Part shown: positions 24,723-33,991 of the stretch, one piece after another
Layout of the letters: every line of letters starts with the position of its first letter
How positions within the stretch are numbered: position 1 is the first letter of the stretch
Program-made: the position numbers and the translations under genes
Assembly (NCBI RefSeq): GCF_039543545.1
Contig: NZ_BAABJY010000002.1
Location: 992,001-1,056,000 of the forward strand
Length of the DNA stretch: 64,000 nt
From: Luteimonas vadosa
GTDB lineage: Bacteria; Pseudomonadota; Gammaproteobacteria; Xanthomonadales; Xanthomonadaceae
Direction of reading: 5' to 3'
Notes under the pieces: generated by a model
The model's input: the letters and a program-made list of their open reading frames with translations, nothing else
Told to the model about the DNA's origin: nothing
Database searches by the model: none

Positions 24723-24802
24723 TTCCGTCCGGCCCTCCCGTCGTGGTTACCGGCCCCGGCGCAGACGTTATCCTGTCCCATCGCGAACCAGCAGGCTCCC
24801 CG

Positions 24803-26410
24803 ATGGCGACCATCCGCTCACAGCTCGATACACGCTCGCAGGCGTTCCGCGACAATGCCGAGTGGCACCGGTCCCTCGTCGCCGAGCTCGACGAGCGCCT
24901 GCGCCGTGCCGCCGCCGGCGGCGGGGACAAGGCGCGCGAGAAGCACACCGCCCGCGGCAAGCTGCTGGTCCGCGACCGCATCGCCGCGCTGCTCGACCCG
25001 GGGTCGCCCTTCCTGGAGATCGCGCCGCTGGCCGCCGAGGACATGTACGACGGTGCCGCCCCGGCCGCGGGCATGGTCTGCGGGATCGGCCGTGTCATGG
25101 CGCAGGAGTGCGTGGTCGTCGCCAACGACGCCACGGTGAAGGGCGGTACGTATTTCCCCATGACGGTCAAGAAGCACCTGCGCGCCCAGCAGGTGGCCCG
25201 CGAGAACAACCTGCCCTGCATCTACCTGGTCGATTCCGGCGGCGCCTTCCTGCCGCTGCAGGACGAGGTGTTCCCCGACCGCGAGCATTTCGGCCGCATC
25301 TTCTACAACCAGGCGCGGCTGAGCGCGGACAACATCCCGCAGGTCGCCGTGGTGATGGGGTCCTGCACCGCCGGGGGCGCCTACGTGCCCGCGATGTGCG
25401 ACGAGAGCATCATCGTCAAGGACCAGGGCACGATCTTCCTGGGCGGCCCGCCGCTGGTGAAGGCCGCGACCGGCGAGGTGGTCGATGCCGAGGACCTTGG
25501 CGGCGCGGACGTGCACACGAGCGTCTCCGGGGTCGCCGATCATTTCGCCGAGGACGACCGCCACGCGCTGCAGATCGCGCGCTCGATCGCGGGCAATTTC
25601 AACCGGCGGAAATCGCTGCCGCTGGCGGTGCGCGAGCCACGGGAGCCGCTGCACGCCGCCGAGGAGCTGTACGGCATCGTGCCGAAGGACACGCGGCGGC
25701 CGTTCGACATCCGCGAGGTCATCGCGCGCATCGTCGACGGCAGCGACTTCGACGAGTTCAAGGCCCGCTACGGCAAGACGCTGGTGACCGGCTTCGCGCA
25801 CCTGCACGGCTACCCGGTCGGCATCGTGGCCAACAACGGCATCCTGTTCTCGGAAAGCGCGTTGAAGGGCACGCACTTCATCGAACTGTGCAACCAGCGC
25901 GGCATCCCGCTGGTGTTCCTGCAGAACATCACCGGGTTCATGGTCGGCCGGAAATACGAGAACGCCGGCATCGCAAAGGATGGGGCGAAGATGGTCACGG
26001 CCGTGGCCTGTTCCAGCGTGCCCAAGTTCACGGTGGTGATCGGCGGCAGCTTCGGCGCCGGCAACTACGCGATGTGCGGTCGTGCCTACGGTGCCCGCTT
26101 CCTGTGGATGTGGCCCAACGCACGCATCAGCGTCATGGGCGGCGAACAGGCGGCAAGCGTCCTGGCCACGGTCAAGCGCGACGGCATCGAGGGCAAGGGC
26201 GGCACGTGGAGCGCGGACGAGGAAGAGGCCTTCAAGGCCCCCATCCGCGAGCAGTACGAATGCCAGGGCAGCCCCTGGTACGCCACCGCAAGGCTTTGGG
26301 ACGACGGCATCATCGACCCGGCCGATACCCGCCGCGTGCTCGGCCTGGGGCTGTCCGCCTCGCTGAATGCGCCGATCTTGCCGGCACGGTACGGCGTCTT
26401 CCGCATGTAG
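24803..26410 (+). CDS. liuB: 3-methylcrotonyl-CoA carboxylase, carboxyltransferase (beta) subunit
   Basis: A 535-residue carboxyltransferase, the usual length for MCC-beta. ClpP/crotonase-type halves are present: the acyl-CoA side (CIYLVDSGGAFLPLQDEVFPD, GSCTAGGAYVPAMCDE) and the biotin side (FLQNITGFMVGRKYE, GGSFGAGNYAMCGRAYG, NARISVMGGEQAA). LPLQ and the GAGNYAM motif separate MCC from propionyl-CoA carboxylase. With LiuD it carboxylates 3-methylcrotonyl-CoA to 3-methylglutaconyl-CoA. A TATCCT -10 box and the ATG at 24803 define the start. It is 6.3 kb away from liuD, unlike compact liu operons. Confidence 0.95.
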   Translation: MATIRSQLDTRSQAFRDNAEWHRSLVAELDERLRRAAAGGGDKAREKHTARGKLLVRDRIAALLDPGSPFLEIAPLAAEDMYDGAAPAAGMVCGIGRVMAQECVVVANDATVKGGTYFPMTVKKHLRAQQVARENNLPCIYLVDSGGAFLPLQDEVFPDREHFGRIFYNQARLSADNIPQVAVVMGSCTAGGAYVPAMCDESIIVKDQGTIFLGGPPLVKAATGEVVDAEDLGGADVHTSVSGVADHFAEDDRHALQIARSIAGNFNRRKSLPLAVREPREPLHAAEELYGIVPKDTRRPFDIREVIARIVDGSDFDEFKARYGKTLVTGFAHLHGYPVGIVANNGILFSESALKGTHFIELCNQRGIPLVFLQNITGFMVGRKYENAGIAKDGAKMVTAVACSSVPKFTVVIGGSFGAGNYAMCGRAYGARFLWMWPNARISVMGGEQAASVLATVKRDGIEGKGGTWSADEEEAFKAPIREQYECQGSPWYATARLWDDGIIDPADTRRVLGLGLSASLNAPILPARYGVFRM

Positions 26411-26574
26411 CGGTGGCCGCGAATTCGCCGTTCATGTTCCACCTCCACACCCATCCGCAAGCCCTTGGCGCATGGCGGGTTTGGTGAGCTGCGTCACAAT
26501 CCGCTAGCACGAATCGCGTGATAGTCTGGTGATTCGACCCCCGTCGATCCTGTCCCTGCCCGAGGAAGCACCGC

Positions 26575-27096
26575 ATGGCCATCTTCAACCAGGCGAATAC
26601 CGCCAAGAAAGATTCCCCGTCCTACGCCAACGAGAATGCGCAGGCGCCTTCGACGCGCGAGACGCCGGGCGCGGCTGAGTTCTCGCCCACCCAGGCCGCG
26701 CCACCACGCAGCCAGGCGCAGGCCGAGGTCAAGGAGTCGGTGATCGCCTCGGACCTGACCATCGAAGGCAAGATCGAAGGCAGCGGCCATATCCGCATCG
26801 CCGGCAAGTTCAAGGGCGACGTCAACGTCAAGGGCGACCTCACCATCGAGAAGAACGCCAAGCTCAACGGCAGCGTGCGCGCCAGCAAGGTGACCGTGGC
26901 CGGCGAACTGGAGGGCAACATCGAATCCGCCGCGCGCGTGGAGCTGCTCGACAGCGCCATGATGACCGGCGACCTGAAGGCCGGCTCGCTCACCGTCGCC
27001 GCCGGGTCCAAGATCCGCGGGCAGGTCGAGTGCGGCTGGGAGGCCAGCGACGCGCCCAAGGCCAACGGCAAGGCAGAACACGAACTCAACTCGTGA
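26575..27096 (+). CDS. Bactofilin (polymer-forming cytoskeletal protein)
   Basis: A 173-residue protein. A disordered N-terminal tail (1-55) precedes the right-handed beta-helix core: SVIASDLTIEGKIEGSGHIRIAGKFKGDV and similar 17-18-residue rungs through IRGQVECGW. A Lys/Glu-rich tail follows. Bactofilins polymerise without nucleotide at the inner face of the membrane and help with cell shape, stalks, peptidoglycan remodelling or polarity. The next gene overlaps its stop codon (GTGA), so the two are translated together. A gatagtct -10-like box lies about 55 bases upstream. Confidence 0.92.
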   Translation: MAIFNQANTAKKDSPSYANENAQAPSTRETPGAAEFSPTQAAPPRSQAQAEVKESVIASDLTIEGKIEGSGHIRIAGKFKGDVNVKGDLTIEKNAKLNGSVRASKVTVAGELEGNIESAARVELLDSAMMTGDLKAGSLTVAAGSKIRGQVECGWEASDAPKANGKAEHELNS

Positions 27097-27476
27097 ACGC
27101 GCGCTCCGGTGCGGCAGGTGCCACGCGCACCTGCCCGCACTGCAAGACGACGATCCTCGAAAGCGCGTCGATCTGCCCGTCGTGCCGCCACTACCTGCGC
27201 TTCGATTCCACCGAGTCGGCCGCGACCGCTCCAGGCGCCGCCGAGGCGACCACGGCCCTGCAAGTGGAAGGCACCATCCGCCACCCCGCCGACGGTGGCG
27301 CCTGGGAATACTGCGTGGTGCTCACGATCCGCGACGACGAGGGCAATGAATTCGCGCACCAGGTGGTCGGCGTCGGCGCGATGCATGCCGGGGACGAACG
27401 CACCTTCAGCCTGGCGGTCGAGGTGGCGCGGACCACCGACATGCGACGCGCGGGCAAGCGCGGCACGCGGCACTGA
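27093..27476 (+). CDS. Zinc-ribbon protein partnered with bactofilin
   Basis: A 127-residue protein. Two CxxC pairs form a zinc ribbon at the N-terminus: C14-P-H-C17 and C28-P-S-C31. The rest (QVEGTIRHPADGGAWEYCVVLTIRDDEGNEFAHQVVGV) looks like a small beta domain, and the C-terminus is basic. The GTG start at 27093 overlaps the bactofilin stop (GTGA), indicating translational coupling and probably a shared role in the bactofilin structure. The longer frame upstream lies wholly inside the bactofilin gene and was not used. The exact function is unknown. Confidence 0.78.
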   Translation: MNARSGAAGATRTCPHCKTTILESASICPSCRHYLRFDSTESAATAPGAAEATTALQVEGTIRHPADGGAWEYCVVLTIRDDEGNEFAHQVVGVGAMHAGDERTFSLAVEVARTTDMRRAGKRGTRH

Positions 27477-27566
27477 AAGCCCTGCCTGCGCGTCCTGCGC
27501 GCCGGGCATCCCGCAGATCCAGGCTTTCCTGCAGCTCCTGCAGATCCGACAAACGCCAGCCGCAGG

Positions 27567-27806
27567 CTAGGGCTTGTCGCAACCGCTGCAATGGCCGCAG
27601 TTTTCGACGCCCCCCGTCGGCGGCGGGGCGAGCCAACGACCGATGCGCACCAGCCAGGACGGCCGCCCCGGTCGAAGCAAGGGCAGCGCCGCCGACGCAC
27701 GCAGCCTGCGGGTCGCGTCAGGGAACTGCGCGTGCAGGAACCCTCCGGCGCTGAGCAGCACTGCACCGGCGACAACGAGGTACTGAAAGGCGTAGGACGT
27801 CGTCAT
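27567..27806 (-). CDS. FeoB-associated small membrane protein with Cys-rich tail
   Basis: A 79-residue protein with one N-terminal transmembrane segment (FQYLVVAGAVLLSAGGFLHA), a basic middle and the Cys/His tail ENCGHCSGCDKP. The gene follows feoB with a 4-base gap. The architecture parallels FeoB-associated Cys-rich membrane proteins and the small proteins found after feoB in related bacteria. It probably helps iron handling or assembly of the Feo transporter at the inner membrane, which is an inference from position and the CxxCxxC motif. Confidence 0.72.
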   Translation of the reverse strand: MTTSYAFQYLVVAGAVLLSAGGFLHAQFPDATRRLRASAALPLLRPGRPSWLVRIGRWLAPPPTGGVENCGHCSGCDKP

Positions 27807-27810
27807 ACCG

Positions 27811-29703
27811 TCACCCTGCCCCCAGCGCCACGGCGACCTGGTACGTCAGCAACGACGCCAGGTAGGCCAGCGCGAACAGGTATCCGGCGCTGATGGCCAT
27901 CATCCGCCACGAGTTGGTCTCGCGCTTGATGATCGCCCACGTGGAAATGCACTGCGGTGCGTAGATGAACCACACCAGCAGCGATAGCGCGGTCGCCAGC
28001 GACCAGCCGTCGCTGATGATCGGGGTCAAGGCCTGCGTCGCGGCGGCGTCGTCGCTGGCGGAGAGCGCGTAGACGGTCGCCAGCGACGACACGGCCACCT
28101 CGCGGGCGGCCAGCCCGGGGATCAGGGCGATGCAGATCTGCCAGTTGAATCCCAGTGGCGCGAACACCGCGGTCATCGCGTGGCCGATGCGGCCGGCGAA
28201 GCTGTAGTCGATCGCCGGCCCCACGGCATCCGCGGGCGCCGCCGGGAACGAGAGCAGGAACCACAGCAGGATCGTCAGCGACAGGATGATGCCGCCCACC
28301 CGGCGCAGGAAGATCATCATCCGCTCGTACAGCCCGATCAGCAGGTCGCGCGGGTGCGGCAGGCGGTACGACGGCAGTTCCAGCAGCAACGGATGCTCGC
28401 CCTCGTCGCGCCGCCATTTCTTCATCACCCAGGACACCGCCAGCGCACTCAGGATGCCGGCCATGTACAGCGCGAACAGCACCAGGCCCTGCAGGTTGAA
28501 CACGCCGGCCACCGTCTGCTGCGGGATGAACGCGCCGATCAGCAAGGCGTATACCGGCAGCCGCGCCGAGCAGGTCATCAGCGGCGCGACCATGATCGTG
28601 GCGATGCGGTCGCGCGGGTCCTGGATCGAACGCGTGGCCATGATCCCCGGGATCGCACAGGCGAAACTCGACAGCAACGGGATGAAGGAGCGTCCCGACA
28701 GGCCCGCGGAGGCCATCATCCGGTCGAGCAGGAACGCCGCGCGCGGCAGGTAGCCCGACTCCTCCAGCGCCAGGATGAAGGCGAACAGGATCAGGATCTG
28801 CGGCAGGAACACCAGCACCCCGCCGACACCGGCGATGATCCCGTCGGTGAGCAGGCTCGACAACGGACCCTCGGGCATCGTCCCGCCGATCCAGCCGCCG
28901 AGCCAGCCGAAGCCGGCATCGATGGCGTCCATCATCGGCGTCGCCCAGGCGTACACCGCCTGGAAGATCAGGAACATGATCGTCGCGAGCGTCGCCAGCC
29001 CCGCCGCCGGATGCAGCAGCCAGCGATCGAGCGCATCGTCGACGCGCGCGGTCCGGGTCGGCATCCGCACCGCGGCCGCCAGCAGCTGGCGGGTCTCGTC
29101 GTGCAGGCGCTGCTCGGCGTCCATGCCGGACGCTTCCGCGGCACCGCCCGTGTCATCGCGGACCGGCGGCGGCCGAAGGTTCGCCAGGCTGCGGTCCAGC
29201 TCCTCCAGCAAGCCGGCAGCCCCGTCGTGCTGCACGGCGACGGTATCGACCACCGGCACGCCCAGGGCCTGCTGCAGGCGCTCGCGGTCGATGACGATCC
29301 CGCGCCTGCGGGCGACGTCGGCCATGTTCAGCGCGACGACCATGGGCCGCCCGAGTTCACGGACCTCCAGCACGAAACGCAGGTGCAGGCGCAGGTTGGT
29401 GGCGTCGACCACGCACACCAGCGCGTCTGGCGCCGGCTCGCCGGGATAGAAGCCGCGGCACAGGTCGCGCGCGATTGCCTCGTCGAGGCTGGCCGGGTGC
29501 AGGCTGTAGGCCCCGGGGAGGTCGAGGAGCGCGACGTCGCGGCCGGCGGGTGTGCGCAACCTGCCCTCCTTGCGTTCCACGGTCACGCCCGCATAGTTGG
29601 CGACCTTCTGCCGGCTACCGGTCAGCAGGTTGAACAACGCGGTCTTGCCGCAGTTGGGCGTGCCGACCAGGGCCAGCCGCAAGGGCACGGCGGCGGTGCT
29701 CAC
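27811..29703 (-). CDS. feoB: Ferrous iron transporter FeoB
   Basis: A 630-residue transporter. The N-terminal G domain has G1 GTPNCGKTALFNLL, switch region ANYAGVTVERKEG, DLPGAYSL (G3) and NMAD (G4). A helical GDI region follows, then about ten transmembrane helices with the Gate motifs GRSFIPLLSSFACAIPGIMATRS and the Cys-containing PLMTCSARLPVYALLIGAF. It takes Fe2+ across the inner membrane. It is shorter than E. coli FeoB (773) but similar to xanthomonad forms. It overlaps feoA by 4 bases and is followed by a small Cys-rich partner. The whole unit lies behind a Fur box. Confidence 0.95.
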   Translation of the reverse strand: MSTAAVPLRLALVGTPNCGKTALFNLLTGSRQKVANYAGVTVERKEGRLRTPAGRDVALLDLPGAYSLHPASLDEAIARDLCRGFYPGEPAPDALVCVVDATNLRLHLRFVLEVRELGRPMVVALNMADVARRRGIVIDRERLQQALGVPVVDTVAVQHDGAAGLLEELDRSLANLRPPPVRDDTGGAAEASGMDAEQRLHDETRQLLAAAVRMPTRTARVDDALDRWLLHPAAGLATLATIMFLIFQAVYAWATPMMDAIDAGFGWLGGWIGGTMPEGPLSSLLTDGIIAGVGGVLVFLPQILILFAFILALEESGYLPRAAFLLDRMMASAGLSGRSFIPLLSSFACAIPGIMATRSIQDPRDRIATIMVAPLMTCSARLPVYALLIGAFIPQQTVAGVFNLQGLVLFALYMAGILSALAVSWVMKKWRRDEGEHPLLLELPSYRLPHPRDLLIGLYERMMIFLRRVGGIILSLTILLWFLLSFPAAPADAVGPAIDYSFAGRIGHAMTAVFAPLGFNWQICIALIPGLAAREVAVSSLATVYALSASDDAAATQALTPIISDGWSLATALSLLVWFIYAPQCISTWAIIKRETNSWRMMAISAGYLFALAYLASLLTYQVAVALGAG

Positions 29704-29954
29704 GCGACGGTCTCGCGCGCATCGGCATCGATGCGGATGCGCGACGCCTCGGCCCGGCGCAACGCGAAACGCGTGAAGCCGACCTGCACCAGCAGCGGGT
29801 CGCCGCCGAACGGCCCCTTCGCCACGATCTCGACGCGTTCACCGGCGACGAACCCCAGTTCGCGCAACCGGCGCGCGACCGCATCCGTCGGCGAGGCATC
29901 CTCGACGGCGACGACGATCGCGGCGCGGCGCGGCGACAGGGCGCAAAGCTTCAA
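29700..29954 (-). CDS. feoA: Ferrous iron transport protein FeoA
   Basis: An 84-residue SH3-like protein. After KLCALSPRRAAIVVAV comes ARRLRELGFVAGERVEIVAKGPFGGDPLLVQVG, the FeoA core. No ATG exists in a sensible position; TTG at 29954 gives the standard N-terminus and lies 16 bases inside the Fur-box region. Fur-bound iron would therefore block both initiation of transcription and the start region. FeoA is a small cytoplasmic partner needed for FeoB activity. The stop overlaps the feoB ATG. Confidence 0.85.
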   Translation of the reverse strand: MKLCALSPRRAAIVVAVEDASPTDAVARRLRELGFVAGERVEIVAKGPFGGDPLLVQVGFTRFALRRAEASRIRIDADARETVA

Positions 29955-29969
29955 GAGGGTGAACGCCGG

Positions 29970-29990
29970 ATGGGAATAATTATCATTATA
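29970..29990 (-). promoter_or_regulatory. Fur box overlapping the feoAB -10 box
   Basis: On the minus strand TATAATGATAATTATTCCCA matches the Fur consensus GATAATGATAATCATTATC well, and its first six bases (TATAAT, 29990-29985) form a perfect -10 box. Iron-bound Fur sitting here would occlude the promoter, as known for feo operons. Confidence 0.75.
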
Positions 29991-30272
29991 GCCAAGTTGG
30001 CGGCCGTGGCGGCCGGGTTGCGCGGCGTTTCCGCCCGGTGAAACGCCTTGGATCCGCCATGCGCACGCGGCGACTCCCGCGACAGGACCGGGGCGGCATC
30101 GTCCCTGCCCGCTCCGCTTGCGCGTATCGGCCGCCACCCTTGCCCTGCCGGGTGGCGGAACCATCCACCCGGCGTGCTCGCAGCCGCCTGGCCGGACCAT
30201 CCCTTCTGGCGCCGGGGCTGCGCGTCGTGCCGGAAGGCTATGATTCATGGCATCTTCCAGCAGATCGACACC

Positions 30273-31061
30273 ATGACCGACACGTTGCAGGTCTGTCGCG
30301 ACGGCCCCGTCGCGACACTGCGCCTCAATCGGCCCGGGCTGCACAACGCCTTCGATGCCGGCCTGATCTCGGCACTGACCACCGCCCTCGATGAGGCGGC
30401 CGGGGACGCGGCGGTCCGCGTCGTCGTCCTGGCGGCCATGGGCGCGTCATTCTCCGCGGGCGCCGACCTGAACTGGATGCGCAGCATGGCCTCCGCCAGC
30501 GAGTCGGAAAACCGCGAAGATGCCCTCGCCCTGGCCCGGTTCATGCGGACCCTGGACGAGCTGCCCAAGCCGACCATCGCGCGCGTCCAGGGCGCGGCCT
30601 TCGGCGGCGGCGTGGGGCTGGTGGCCTGTTGCGACATCGCCATCGGCGTGACCGACGCGAAGTTTGGTTTGACCGAGAGCCGGCTCGGCCTCCTTCCCGC
30701 GGTGATCTCGCCGTACGTCATCGCGTCGATCGGTGCGCGGCATGCGCGGCGATATTTCGCCAGCGCCGAAGTGTTCGATGCCGCGCAGGCGCGGCGCATC
30801 GGCCTGTTGCACGAGGTGGTCGCCGCCGATGCGCTGGACGACGCAGTCGAGCGCCAGGTGGCCCTGCTGTGCAAGGCCGGCCCGCTGGCCGCGGCGCAGG
30901 CGAAGGCGCTGGTGCGGGCGATCTCCGGCGGTGGCGACCGCGATGCGCTGGACGCAGCCACCGCGGCACTGATCGCCAAGCTGCGCGTTTCACCCGAAGG
31001 CCAGGAAGGGCTGAATGCCTTCCTCGACAAGCGCCCGCCCGCCTGGGCTGCCAAGGACTGA
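30273..31061 (+). CDS. liuC: 3-methylglutaconyl-CoA hydratase (enoyl-CoA hydratase family)
   Basis: A crotonase-family enzyme of 262 residues from ATG 30273. The oxyanion-hole and active-site segments are ASFSAGADLNWM and QGAAFGGGVGLVACCDIAIG, followed by FGLTESRLGLLPAVISPYVI. It hydrates 3-methylglutaconyl-CoA to HMG-CoA. It lies 3 bases before liuD, in the operon liuC-liuD-liuE. An alternative ATG at 30240 adds 11 residues and has GGAAGG just before it; the family N-terminus favours 30273. The LiuC assignment over generic crotonase rests on the operon. Confidence 0.9.
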   Translation: MTDTLQVCRDGPVATLRLNRPGLHNAFDAGLISALTTALDEAAGDAAVRVVVLAAMGASFSAGADLNWMRSMASASESENREDALALARFMRTLDELPKPTIARVQGAAFGGGVGLVACCDIAIGVTDAKFGLTESRLGLLPAVISPYVIASIGARHARRYFASAEVFDAAQARRIGLLHEVVAADALDDAVERQVALLCKAGPLAAAQAKALVRAISGGGDRDALDAATAALIAKLRVSPEGQEGLNAFLDKRPPAWAAKD

Positions 31062-31064
31062 CGC

Positions 31065-33089
31065 ATGTTCCACACCCTCCTGATCGCCAATCGCGGCGAG
31101 ATCGCCTGCCGCATCATGCGCACCGCGCGACGCATGGGCATCCGCACCGTCGCGGTGTTCTCGGAGGCCGATGCCGACGCCCGGCACGTGCGCCTGGCCG
31201 ACGAGGCCCATCCGATCGGCGGCCCCCAACCCCAGGAGAGCTACCTGCGCGGCGAGGCGATCCTCGAGGTCGCGAAGCGCTCGGGCGCGCAGGCGATCCA
31301 TCCCGGTTACGGGTTCCTCAGCGAGAACGCCGATTTCGCCGAAGCCGTCGAAGCGGCCGGGCTGGTGTTCGTCGGCCCCAAGGCCGCGTCGATGCGCAGG
31401 ATGGGCAGCAAGGCCGGTGCAAAGGAACTGATGGATGCCGCGGGCGTGCCCGTGGTGCCGGGCTACACCGGCGTCGACCAGACTCCGCAGACGCTGGCGC
31501 GCGAAGCGGCGCGGATCGGCTTCCCGCTGATGATCAAGGCCGCGCATGGCGGCGGCGGCAAGGGCATGCGCGTGGTCCATGGGCTCGATGGCTTCCTGCC
31601 TGCACTTGAGAGCTGCCAGCGCGAGGCGACCAATGCCTTCGGCCGCGACCGCGTGCTGCTGGAGCGTTACATCGAGCAGCCGCGCCACATCGAGATCCAG
31701 GTCTTCGGCGACCACCACGGCGAGATCATCCACCTGGGCGAGCGCGAGTGCTCCGCGCAAAGGCGCTACCAGAAGGTCCTGGAGGAATCGCCGTCGCCCT
31801 TCGTCACGCCCGGGCTGCGCGAGCGGATGGGCGCCGCCGCGGTCCAGGCGGCACGGGCGATCGACTACGCCAACGCCGGGACGGTGGAGTTCATCGTCTC
31901 GCCCGACGGCAGCTTCTACTTCATGGAGATCAACACCCGCCTCCAGGTCGAGCATCCGGTTACCGAGATGGTCACCGGGCTGGACCTGGTCGAATGGCAG
32001 CTGCGCGTCGCCGCGGGCGAACCCTTGCCGTTGGCGCAGGATGACATCGTGCAGCGCGGACACGCCATCGAAGTGCGGTTGTACGCGGAGGACCCCGACG
32101 CCGGCTTCCTGCCCGGCTCCGGCCGGCTGCAACGGCTGCGCCTGCCGCCGCCTTCGGAACACGTTCGGGTCGATACCGGCGTGGTCGAGGGCGACACCGT
32201 CACCATCTTCTACGACCCGATGATCGCCAAGCTGGTGGTCCACGACGTCGACCGCAAGCAGGCGCTCGCACGCATGCGCGAGGCCCTCGCGCTGTGCGTG
32301 ATCGAGGGACCCAAGTCCAACATCGCCTTCCTGGAGCGGCTGGTCCGCCACCCGGCGGTCACGGAAGCGACGATCACCACCGGCACGCTGGACCGAGAGC
32401 TCGAACAGTTCACCGGCGACGATGCCGAAGCGCCGCCCCATGCAGCGACCCATGCCTTGCTCGCCGCGGCGGTGGCCGACCTGCTCGCCGGGGAACGCGA
32501 CGCCCGCCAGGCCGCGGAACGCAGTGGCGACCCGCACGCGCCGTGGGCGCGCGCCGATGGCTGGCGGCTTGGCCATGCCGGGCTGCGGCGCATCGTGCTG
32601 GGCGACGCCGACCTGCGGCACGTCGTCGAGGCCCATGGCAGCGATGGCGGATACGCCATTGTCCTCGACGGGGAGCGCATGGAAGTCGCCGGCGCGCGCT
32701 TCGAGGACGACGGCCTGTCCGGTCAATACCTTTCGGCGCGTTTTGATGGACAGGCGCGCCGGTATCGCGTCGATGTCGACGCCGACCACGTCCGTCTCCA
32801 CGATGGCCGCCGACGCTGGCGGTTCGCACGCGTCCCCGCCTTCGAACTGCAGGGCGGCACCGCGGATGCCGGCGGCGACCGGTTGCTGGCGCCGATGCCC
32901 GGACGCATCGTGGCCACGCGCGTTGCCACCGGCGACGAAGTCACGCAAGGACAGGAGCTGCTGGTGATGGAAGCGATGAAGATGGAGCTGGCGTTGAAGG
33001 CACCGCGCGATGGCGTCGTCGCCGGACTCCATGCGGCCACGGGGGATTTCGTCGAGGCCGACGCCGTGCTGGTCAGCCTGGAGACCTGA
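31065..33089 (+). CDS. liuD: 3-methylcrotonyl-CoA carboxylase, biotin-containing alpha subunit
   Basis: A 674-residue subunit. Biotin carboxylase occupies about 1-450: ANRGEIACRIMRTARRMGI, the ATP-grasp loop HGGGGKGMRVV, and QVEHPVTEMVTGLDLVEWQL. A BT linker domain follows, then the biotinyl domain with K639 in VMEAMKMELAL. It carboxylates its own biotin with ATP and bicarbonate, then hands the carboxyl group to LiuB. It starts 3 bases after liuC and is followed 2 bases later by liuE, a tight operon. Confidence 0.95.
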   Translation: MFHTLLIANRGEIACRIMRTARRMGIRTVAVFSEADADARHVRLADEAHPIGGPQPQESYLRGEAILEVAKRSGAQAIHPGYGFLSENADFAEAVEAAGLVFVGPKAASMRRMGSKAGAKELMDAAGVPVVPGYTGVDQTPQTLAREAARIGFPLMIKAAHGGGGKGMRVVHGLDGFLPALESCQREATNAFGRDRVLLERYIEQPRHIEIQVFGDHHGEIIHLGERECSAQRRYQKVLEESPSPFVTPGLRERMGAAAVQAARAIDYANAGTVEFIVSPDGSFYFMEINTRLQVEHPVTEMVTGLDLVEWQLRVAAGEPLPLAQDDIVQRGHAIEVRLYAEDPDAGFLPGSGRLQRLRLPPPSEHVRVDTGVVEGDTVTIFYDPMIAKLVVHDVDRKQALARMREALALCVIEGPKSNIAFLERLVRHPAVTEATITTGTLDRELEQFTGDDAEAPPHAATHALLAAAVADLLAGERDARQAAERSGDPHAPWARADGWRLGHAGLRRIVLGDADLRHVVEAHGSDGGYAIVLDGERMEVAGARFEDDGLSGQYLSARFDGQARRYRVDVDADHVRLHDGRRRWRFARVPAFELQGGTADAGGDRLLAPMPGRIVATRVATGDEVTQGQELLVMEAMKMELALKAPRDGVVAGLHAATGDFVEADAVLVSLET

Positions 33090-33091
33090 GC

Positions 33092-33991
33092 GTGGCGCTG
33101 CCGGCACGGGTACGCATCGTCGAGGTCGGGCCGCGCGACGGCCTGCAGAACGAGGCCACCCCGGTCCCGACCGCATCGAAGATCGCGTTGATCGACCGCC
33201 TGTCCGCCAGCGGACTGCAGGCCATCGAAGCGACCAGCTTCGTCAGTCCCAAGTGGGTGCCGCAGCTGGCCGATGCCGCCGAGGTCTACGCCGGCATCCG
33301 CCGCCGGCCGGGGGTGCGCTACCCGGTGCTGGTGCCCAACGAACAAGGCTACGAGCGCGCGTTGGCGGCAGGCGTGGAGGAAGTCGCCGTGTTCGCGGCC
33401 GCTTCGGAGGCCTTCAGCCGCAAGAACATCAACGCGACCATCGCCGAGTCTCTGGAGCGGTTCGAGCCGGTGCTGGCGCGCGCCAGGGAGGACGGGATCG
33501 CCGTGCGCGGGTATGTCTCGACCGTGCTCGGTTGTCCCTACCAGGGCGAGGTGCCGCTGGCCGACGTGGTGCGAGTGGCCACGACGCTGCACGGCATGGG
33601 CTGTTACGAGGTTTCGCTGGGCGACACGATCGGCGTCGGCACGCCCGGCAAGGCGCGGAAGATGCTGCAGGCCGTGGCCGGCGAGATCCCGATGGGCGCG
33701 CTGGCGGTCCACTTCCACGACACCTACGGGCAAGGCTTGGCCAACGTGCTCGCCTGCCTGGAGAAAGGCGTCGCCGTGGTCGACGCCGCGGTGTCCGGCA
33801 CCGGTGGCTGCCCCTACGCCAAGGGCGCCAGCGGCAACGTCGCCACGGAGGACGTGGTCTACATGCTGCACGGACTTGGCATCGACACCGGGATCGACCT
33901 CGACAGCCTGGTCGATACGGGGCGCTGGCTCGCCGCGCAGCTGGGACGCGCGACGGGCAGCAAGGTCACCCGGGCGCGTGCCGCCGCATGA
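33092..33991 (+). CDS. liuE: Hydroxymethylglutaryl-CoA lyase
   Basis: A 299-residue DRE-TIM metallolyase. Motifs are VGPRDGLQNE (metal and substrate), VHFHDTYGQGLANV (the HxH metal pair) and GTGGCPYAKGASGNVATED with the active-site Cys. It cleaves HMG-CoA into acetyl-CoA and acetoacetate, the last step of leucine degradation. The start is GTG 33092, two bases after the liuD stop. The stop overlaps the start of the downstream GGDEF/EAL gene (ATGA), so this regulatory protein is translated from the same operon. Confidence 0.94.
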   Translation: MALPARVRIVEVGPRDGLQNEATPVPTASKIALIDRLSASGLQAIEATSFVSPKWVPQLADAAEVYAGIRRRPGVRYPVLVPNEQGYERALAAGVEEVAVFAAASEAFSRKNINATIAESLERFEPVLARAREDGIAVRGYVSTVLGCPYQGEVPLADVVRVATTLHGMGCYEVSLGDTIGVGTPGKARKMLQAVAGEIPMGALAVHFHDTYGQGLANVLACLEKGVAVVDAAVSGTGGCPYAKGASGNVATEDVVYMLHGLGIDTGIDLDSLVDTGRWLAAQLGRATGSKVTRARAAA

